This document shows positions 8,361 to 14,137 of a stretch of 14,137 nucleotides of DNA, in pieces. Under the pieces are notes generated by a model. It had not been told where the DNA came from. It did not search any database and worked only from the letters and a program-made list of their open reading frames with translations. The DNA lies in assembly GCA_003573635.1 (NCBI GenBank), contig QUTJ01031647.1, positions 1 through 14,137 on the forward strand, in the 5' to 3' direction. Numbering within the stretch: the first letter of the stretch is position 1; each line of letters begins with the position of its first letter. The DNA comes from Goniomonas avonlea (lineage: Eukaryota; Cryptophyceae; Goniomonadida; Goniomonadaceae). The position numbers were made by a program, and so were the translations under genes.

Positions 8361-11300
8361 ATGGTGGGTGCAGCATGCTTGATTTTGTCCCCCGCGCGCC
8401 TCACGTCCGTCGCAGGGCGTTCCGGCCTTCTATCGATGGCTCTGCAACAAGTCAGTTAATGTTCTGTGCCTGTGAGCTCTGAGCTCACGCCTTGCAGGTA
8501 TCCGAAGATTGTTAAGGATGCGGTTGTGGAGAATGCTGTTCGGATCGGCAACACAATAGTTCCTGTTGACACATCCAAGCCGAATCCCAATGGATTTGAG
8601 TTTGATAATTTATATTTGGATATGAATGGTATCATTCACCCTGCGTGTCATCCTGAGAACGAGGCTCCTCCGGAGACTGAGGAGGAAATGTATATCTGTA
8701 TCTTCAAGTACATCGACATGGTGTTCTCTGTCATTCGTCCTCGGAAGATCCTCTACATGGCCATCGGTTTGTCTTTCTTTTGTTTTCCCCAGCTTGTTGA
8801 CATGTCCTAGATGGTGTCGCCCCCCGCGCAAAAATGAATCAGCAGCGTTCGCGCCGCTTTCGTTCGGCGAAGGAGATTGAGGACAAGGAAGAGGTACGAC
8901 GACCTCTTGGCAGGCGTTTATTTATGGTTCCCTAGGAAATTGAGCGTCTTAAAGAAGAATGGGCCAAGTATGGGAAGAAAGTGCCCCAGGAGGACAAGAA
9001 GACCTGGGATCATAACGTTATCACACCCGGTACAAAAAGGTCACTCCTCTGCCTGGTCTAAGATATTGCCGCAGGGACCCCCTTCATGCACAAACTTTCA
9101 CAATTTCTTCACTTTTACATTGCCGAACGTATCTCCACGGATCCGGGCTGGTCCCAGGTGATGTTCCCTCGGGCTTCTGCCTCGCTGAACAACTGTTGCT
9201 TACCACCAAATAGATCAAGGTTATTTTGTCTGACGCAAGTGTTCCCGGAGAGGGTGAACACAAGGTAAAAACCTTCTTGCCTCGAGAAGTTACTTAGCTC
9301 TGCGGTTCTCAGGTCATGGATTTCATCCGACTGCAACGAATGCAGCATGGCTACGATCCCAACACCCGCCATGCCATCCATGGAAAGGTCTTGTCTATTT
9401 GCTACCCCCTTTCCACTGTGTTTACCATGTGCTCCGTGGAAGACATCTAAAACTGCTGCCCTCACAGGATGCTGATTTGATTATGTTGACGCTCGCCACG
9501 CACGAGCCGCACTTTTATATTTTGCGTGAAACAGACAACATGCCCAAAAAGGACTGCTGTTTCATCTGTGGTCAGCCTGGCCATATGGCAAATGAGTGTC
9601 AGGTGTGCGGCTGTCTGCGAGCCACCTGTCGTTTAACAACTTGCAGGGGAAACCAAAGCAAAAGGGAGGTTTTGGAGAGGGCGATGTACACGAAATTGTC
9701 CCATTCACCTTGCTCAACGTTACTTTGATGCGCGAATACTTGGACGTAGAGGTACGTGTTGTCCGAAAAGATGGTTCATCCGTCTCACACGAACCCAACC
9801 AGTTCAAGGACACCACGTTCGAGTTCGGCTACGATTTGGAGCGGATCATTGATGACTGGATCCTGATGTGTTTTTTTGCTGGGAATGATTTCCTTCCACA
9901 TCTACCATCGCTTGACATCCGTGAGGTGCGCAGCTTTGAGCGCTGGCCAGTGCGAGATGGCCGTTTCTTGCACCATTTTGTGTCCGAACCTCACGAGACC
10001 CATGCCGTGTGTTCTCTTTCATGTGGTCGTTCCTGCATGAACGCGGCCTTGGTTTGTCCCACCAGTCCCCGGTGCAAATCGCAACTGGATGGCTTTATCG
10101 TGGCGTCCGCCCCGATCCCGCCCAGTGTTCTCTGGCAACTTTTGTTTCAACCGCCCATTGACACTCATCCTATTCAGGGTGCCATCGACACCTTGGTAGA
10201 AATCTACAAACGTGTTGTGCCTGGTCTTGGTGGGTATCTCGCCAAGGGAGGGGACATCAACCTCGAGCGTGTGGGAGTGGTCCTCAAGGAGCTTGGACTT
10301 CTCGAAGACCAGGTTGGCGTCTTCTTACTGTTTCAATAACCTCTTTCCTTTTACCCCAGTTGCTGTAACCCTGTAACGCAATCCGTCGTACATTTTCTTG
10401 TCTGGAGACGAACTGACCGATGAAACTGAGGTCCAAACCGCCGATTTTGTTTGTTTGAGATTGCAGGTGTGGGGAGTGTTTCAGAGGTTACACCCGTGTG
10501 ATAACCTCATGACTTGCGATCTGGCCGCGTACTGTCGGAGTTGAATGGATGTGCCAGGTGTTCCGCAACCGGCGAGCGAGGGAGGAACGCGAAGATCAGC
10601 GCCGTGAGCGCCAAAAACGCGAGAAGGCCGAACGCGTGCGTGACATTGATTTTTTTTTAACTGTGCATTTGGATCTGGAGGACCCACCTCTGTTGCCTGC
10701 AATATGTTCTCGTGGCATCTCTCCTTCGGGTAGCTCCGAACCTCACCCACCACACTGCTTGCGAATTTTAATCCCATGAACGCGATATTCAACAAGGGTG
10801 GTTTGTGACGGGCAACACCAGACGGAGCGACAAGCGAAGGAGAAAGCTTTGCGGGCTGAGGCTGCGGCTTCTGCCCAAGCGCTGCCTGGCCGCGGCGGCG
10901 GCGGCGGCGGGTTCCAGGAGCCTGAAGCGTCTAGCGTGGAGGCCAACAAGCGCAGTGCGGCCGAACTCCGGGCCGAGTTGCTCGGGATGAGCGACCCGCC
11001 GGTGAAGAAGCAGCGCGGACCGGGGGAGGAGGAGGTGCGACTGCAGTGTCGTATCCTAGGTGTTGTTTGCTATGATGATGATGCGCTGCTGTGTATGCGC
11101 AGTGTGGGCCTCGACCCGTCAACCAACAGCTGGCAGCCTTGCAGGGTCTTGGGCAATATCCAAACTTGGCATTGATTCCTTGTTGGCAGGCGACAAGTAT
11201 TCCACGGGGCGATTCCGAAACCGCTGAAGCTGATGAATTCTTGGAGGTATGTCTTAGCGCGACACTCCCAAGGCCACTCAGATCAAGAAAGGCCAGTTGA

Positions 11301-14039
11301 GACAATGTGGCCCGTCTCTGGTCAAATGGGCAAACAGATCCACTGCTGATACTTTAGTCGTGGTTTTATTCGTCGTGGTTTGAGAAACGGATTACAGTGC
11401 GAGTGAGAGAGCGAGAGCGGTGTCAAGTTGTAACCTGTCGGATTTGTTTCGAATATTCTTCTTTCCACAGTATGGGGGCAGGACTCACACATTTTTCGGG
11501 CGTCGCTCACACAGTAGGGACGCCTGCCCTTGCTCACTCACGTGCACAGACGCTCAAGAAAAAGCTCGACGATGCCAAGTTTGTGGAGCAGGACGACGAG
11601 GTGAAGCTGCACGAGTCCGGTTGGAAGGAGCGCTACTACCAGTCCAAGTTCGGTGTTGACATCAAGAATGACGAGCCTTTCCGCAAGGCAATTTGCCAGG
11701 TGAGGTGTGGCACGGTGTCCATTGACCCAGAGAGTGTGCCAAACTGGTTGTGGCACGCAGCAGGCTTCCCCCTAGCCTCTGGATTGACCGTAGCACACCA
11801 CCCCCACACCACCAACGCAAGCCGCCCGCACCACACCGACCTGAGTGGTGCAGGCGTACATTGAGGGAGTCGCGTGGGTGATGATGTACTACTACCGCGG
11901 GTGCTCGAGCTGGGACTGGTTCTACCCGTACCATTTCGCTCCTTTCGCCTCCGATCTCTACGGTGTGGCTTGTTTTGCCCGACTTGGGATGCCGTGTCAT
12001 TGCCACGTCAGAGGCAATTGTACGCTGACTCCCAGCAGCGCTCAACGAGGTCGTGATCGATTTCAAACTCGGCGAGCCTTTCAAGCCAATGTGGCAGCTG
12101 ATGGCTGTGCTCCCGCCGCTGTCTGCCCACGCCCTCCCCGAAGCCCACCGCAGGCTGATGGTCGCGGTGCGTTGCCCCCTTCTTCCTAACACCAGTCTCT
12201 GTTTTGCGCTCAACGTGTGGTCGACTAAATTTTAAATGTGATACCCGCAATCACATGGCATGAATGGATACCCGACCTTGACCTAAGGAAACAAGGCCGG
12301 CGATGCTCCGCCCACACTCCCGATTCCTGATACTCACACCCACGTCCGGCTCGCACTCGTGATCCACGCGCGCCCGACTCACAGCCTCGGCCCGGCGGTG
12401 GCCACACTCCCAGCCACAGCTCACGCTCTTCTCAGGCCTCGTCGCCAATATCTGACTTCTATCCACGAGACTTCAAAGTCGACATGAACGGCAAGAAGAT
12501 GGCGTGGATGGGCGTTGCGCTTCTGCCCTTCATTGATCAGGATCGCCTGCTCGAGGTGCATGATCGCGCCATGCCTCGTTTGCTGATTGCGGTCATGTAA
12601 TGGTCGTGCGATTCGTGTTGCTGGTCAATTGATGGCCCTTTTGTGTCAGTGCAGCTCAAGGTCACAAGTCCCGAGCTAGACCGAAGTGTAGCAATCCTGC
12701 TCGTGGGTTAACCTGCCGGTGCAGAACATCAAGCCCTTGGAGGAGCATCTGACCGAGGAGGAGTTTGCCCGCAACACCATCGGGACCGACCTCCTCTTTG
12801 TGGGGTCGGACCACCCTTTTGCTGCCGTCATGGAGGAGGTGCGCGCTTTTGCTTGAGAACTTCCCGGTATTTTGAAGGTGCCTGTCAAGGATCTCGTCAA
12901 CCGTGTGTCTTGCAACACGTGTCGGTTGGTTGGAGATATCTTGGCCGGGCCAGGGAGAGGGGGGGAGGGCACCTGACCTGCTGCTGAGACATGCGTCTCG
13001 ACCAGGGAGAGGCAGGGGCTTCCAGTTATTGAGACAGTCTCGACCAGGGAGCACTCGACGAGGGAGCACAGGGAGTGGTTAGTTGACGAGATGCAGCTCG
13101 ACCAGGGAGAGGGATTTTCAGTTGAGGAGGGGCATGGACCATTTTCTATACTGGTTGTGACTCTGCCGGCAGGTCCACAGAGAGCAAGCTCCCTCGGAAC
13201 CAAAACACGGCGGCCCGATGCCCACTTCTCTGGAAACTCGCGAGGTGTGCTTTCTCTCTTGTTGCCGTCACTACCCCCCAGAATTGTGCTTTCTCTCTTG
13301 TTGCCGTCACTATTCCCCATTTTCACTCGGGCTTTGATGAGTTTGTCCCTCCACACAACGTGTTTGCCATCTCCACACACGCACTTGTCCCTCTCCATGC
13401 CGTGTTTGTGCTCCACCTTGATTGTCCATCATCGGTCGCACCTTGGACGTTGTTTGGGGCTGTGAACGATCGATCCCTAGCAACATTATGGGTGGGTCTT
13501 GATGTTGCAAATTGTTGAAACCGGTTGAGTACCCCCCCTCTCCGCTATCACATTGCTGCGGGTGGACAGCGTTTTGCTGTGTCTCACCGGTCAGCACGTC
13601 TTGACTCCCGGACAGGTCCGCAAGCTCTGTACTCCAGATATCGTCGATCAGTTGTTCGGAGGCATAGCAGCCGTTCCTGGTGGTTTCATGCCCGGAAAGG
13701 CGAGTTCTTGTGACGATTTGTGCATGCACAGAGAGGGCTCTCAGTTCGACCTTGTTTAACCTTGTTTGACCTTGTTTGACCTCAATCAGTCGACCTGAGC
13801 TTGTGTGCATAGAACTAGCTTCTGGGGCCAATCGTTTTCTAATTCGGAGAACGCTCGGGAGTCGGTGCGAGCCAATATTCCTGCAGACCTTCCACAGACA
13901 GGCAAAGCTAGCAGCTGTGGTTGTCACGCGCTTGCCTCCTGCGATATTGCTGACAGCTGCAGCGCAGGTTGTGAAATCGCCCACCACAAAAATCGAGGAT
14001 ATCATCGAGAACAAGTGTGCTTGCGTCCGCCTGTTCATG
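8361..14039 (+). CDS. XRN2: 5'-3' exoribonuclease, XRN2/Rat1 class (22 exons, C-terminus outside window)
   Basis: This processive nuclear exonuclease degrades 5'-monophosphate RNA, trims rRNA and snoRNA and ends RNA polymerase II transcription. Exons: 8361-8363 (ATG only), 8416-8450, 8498-8766, 8811-8893, 8936-9029, 9075-9157, 9214-9264, 9313-9387, 9468-9602, 9647-9751, 9803-9925, 10178-10312, 10558-10635, 10822-11034, 11190-11246, 11550-11699, 11854-11962, 12039-12166, 12436-12555, 12725-12838, 13616-13699, 13968-14039. They sum to 2,316 bases, 772 codons with no stop. The protein starts [15 protein letters not shown], the invariant XRN start, which decides the ATG|GTGGGT splice. The zinc knuckle and the VDTSKPNPN motif point to XRN2/Rat1 rather than cytoplasmic XRN1. 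Human XRN2 has 950 residues, so roughly the last 150-200 are missing. The final intron starts GTGCGA at 14040. Confidence 0.95.
9558..9599 (+). other. XRN2 CCHC zinc knuckle
   Basis: Residues 262-275 read [14 protein letters not shown], a perfect CX2CX4HX4C knuckle. It lies just after the DADLI motif, where XRN2/Rat1 proteins carry one and XRN1 does not. The exon ends one codon later at CAG|GTGTGC. Confidence 0.95.
9752..9802 (+). other. 51-base stop-free intron in XRN2
   Basis: GTACGT...AACCAG interrupts the frame in phase 0, is 17 codons long and has no stop, so the reading frame runs straight through. Removing it gives [20 protein letters not shown], the same spacing as REYLEREL...FDVER in human XRN2. 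Keeping it inserts 17 residues into the conserved core. Removal is therefore preferred. Confidence 0.75.
10178..11246 (+). other. XRN2 linker region: charged helix, poly-Gly, basic and acidic segments
   Basis: Exon 10178-10312 ([20 protein letters not shown]) is conserved. Exon 10558-10635 is a highly charged Arg/Glu helix ([20 protein letters not shown]), as expected after region 1. Exon 10822-11034 has a second charged helix and a run of six glycines coded by GGC repeats (10894-10911). It also has PPVKKQRG (about 10996-11019), a possible nuclear localisation signal. Exon 11190-11246 is acidic ([11 protein letters not shown]). This part is variable in the family and its exon boundaries rest mainly on phase and splice sites. 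Confidence 0.8.
11550..12838 (+). other. XRN2 conserved region 2
   Basis: The exons encode [106 protein letters not shown] and [16 protein letters not shown]. All are hallmark XRN2 motifs in the right order and spacing. Spacing to human XRN2 chose the donor GTGCGT at 12167 over GTCGCG at 12161. Confidence 0.93.
12997..13109 (+). repeat. Degenerate minisatellite in XRN2 intron
   Basis: CTCGACCAGGGAG occurs exactly at 12997-13009, 13039-13051 and 13097-13109, with one variant CTCGACGAGGGAG at 13054-13066. Flanks of the first and third copies also match (gagatgc before, a TTCAGTT-like stretch after), suggesting a roughly 100-base higher unit. Confidence 0.85.
13246..13312 (+). repeat. Two-copy 39-base tandem duplication
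   Basis: A perfect 28-base match (13246-13273 and 13285-13312), beginning TGTGCTTTCTCTCTTGTTGC, repeats at a 39-base period. Looser pyrimidine-rich copies of TTGTCCCTCYCC follow to about 13420. Confidence 0.85.
13616..13699 (+). other. XRN2 exon before the GC-AG intron
   Basis: The acceptor is CCCGGACAG with CTTGACTC upstream. It codes 28 residues including [20 protein letters not shown]. Its end plus the next exon, FMPGK-VVKSP, aligns with ILPDQ-IVCSP of human XRN2, which places the donor at AAG|GCGAGT. Confidence 0.8.
13700..13967 (+). other. GC-AG intron of XRN2
   Basis: It begins GCGAGT after AAG and ends GCGCAG, 268 bases. No GT donor nearby keeps both the frame and the protein alignment. 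It contains three tandem 10-base units CCTTGTTTRA (about 13750-13779). Confidence 0.7.
13750..13779 (+). repeat. Three tandem 10-base units
   Basis: CCTTGTTTAA, CCTTGTTTGA, CCTTGTTTGA in a row, inside the GC-AG intron. Confidence 0.85.
13968..14039 (+). other. Last XRN2 exon visible
   Basis: Codes 24 residues, starting [16 protein letters not shown], matching the XRN2 motif SP..xLxDIxxN. Acceptor GCGCAG has TGCTGACAG upstream; donor is ATG|GTGCGA. Confidence 0.85.
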
Positions 14040-14128
14040 GTGCGAAGCTCATTCATCCACGGCTTGTTTCTGTGCCTGCACACCAGCTCTTGCATAAGAC
14101 AACCTCCGCCCCCAACTCTCCACGAGCG

Positions 14129-14137
14129 CCCCCCCCC
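14129..14137 (+). repeat. Terminal poly-C run
   Basis: Nine C bases end the window inside an XRN2 intron, possibly a contig end or sequencing stop. Confidence 0.9.

Larger units (their letters stand above)
8498..9925 (+). other. XRN2 conserved region 1: nuclease active site
   Basis: Motifs in order: [12 protein letters not shown] (residues 50-61), [39 protein letters not shown] (about 194-212), [16 protein letters not shown] (232-247) and [19 protein letters not shown] (about 334-352). The aspartates and glutamates in these motifs are the metal ligands of the XRN family and all appear intact. The residue before DADLI is Lys (HGK), where Leu or Ala is usual; this depends on the donor at 9388. 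Confidence 0.93.
12839..13615 (+). other. 777-base repeat-containing intron of XRN2
   Basis: Starts GTGCGCG and ends GGACAG. It is by far the longest intron in the window and holds the minisatellite and duplication listed separately. I see no XRN-like coding sequence in it. A short frame around 12878-12915 ([11 protein letters not shown]) could be mistaken for an exon. Confidence 0.7.

Noticed and set aside
12878-12915. Extra XRN2 exon starting VPVKDLVN
   Set aside because: It would need a 39-base intron with a weak TTTTGAAG acceptor, and skipping it gives a better match to the family at the next exon.
12676-13416. 246-codon minus-strand open frame
   Set aside because: Its openness comes from the tandem repeats and the antisense of an XRN2 exon; no known motif.
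13310-14095. 261-codon open frame on the minus strand
   Set aside because: It lies antisense to two XRN2 exons and spans repeats and introns; it has no recognisable domain and low-complexity composition.
1-14137. Bacterial operon, phage, CRISPR array or insertion element
   Set aside because: No spaced direct-repeat array, transposase or ribosome-binding sites; the coding sequence is split by spliceosomal introns throughout.

Overview
The window is nuclear DNA from a eukaryote, most likely a unicellular protist or alga. It holds two intron-rich genes transcribed away from each other. Nearly every coding block is 50-300 bases long, bounded by GT...AG (once GC...AG), and consecutive blocks join in consistent codon phase. 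Many introns carry a CTGAC/CTAAC-type branch point just before the acceptor. There are no bacterial-style gene arrays. I cannot name the species.

Left, minus strand (8115 down to 28): the N-terminal part of an ATR/Mec1/Rad3-type checkpoint kinase, in about 27 exons. It was recognised by collinear similarity to ATR: the N-terminal helical repeats, a basic nuclear-localisation-like segment in the middle, successive HEAT repeats, and the UME domain at the left edge. The FAT, PI3/4-kinase and FATC domains lie beyond base 1. Two spots (about 6364-6197 and 5437-5065) and one junction (1313-1168) are not fully resolved.

Centre (8116-8360): a 245-base gap between the two start codons. It must contain both 5' leaders and a shared bidirectional promoter, and it includes a telo-box-like TTAGGGTTAA.

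Right, plus strand (8361 to 14039): a 5'-3' exoribonuclease of the XRN2/Rat1 class, in 22 exons giving 772 codons in one consistent frame. It has the XRN N-terminal nuclease core, the CCHC zinc knuckle and the second conserved region. It runs off the right end before its C-terminus.

The two proteins work separately, ATR in DNA-damage and replication-stress signalling and XRN2 in nuclear RNA decay and transcription termination. What links them is the promoter and a mirror-image gene structure: tiny first coding exons, and short introns near the promoter that lengthen with distance on both sides. I found no new defence or mobile system. The notable points are gene-structure oddities: an ATG-only coding exon, a GC-AG intron, stop-free frame-preserving introns, a splice donor inside a microsatellite, and a 777-base intron with minisatellite repeats.
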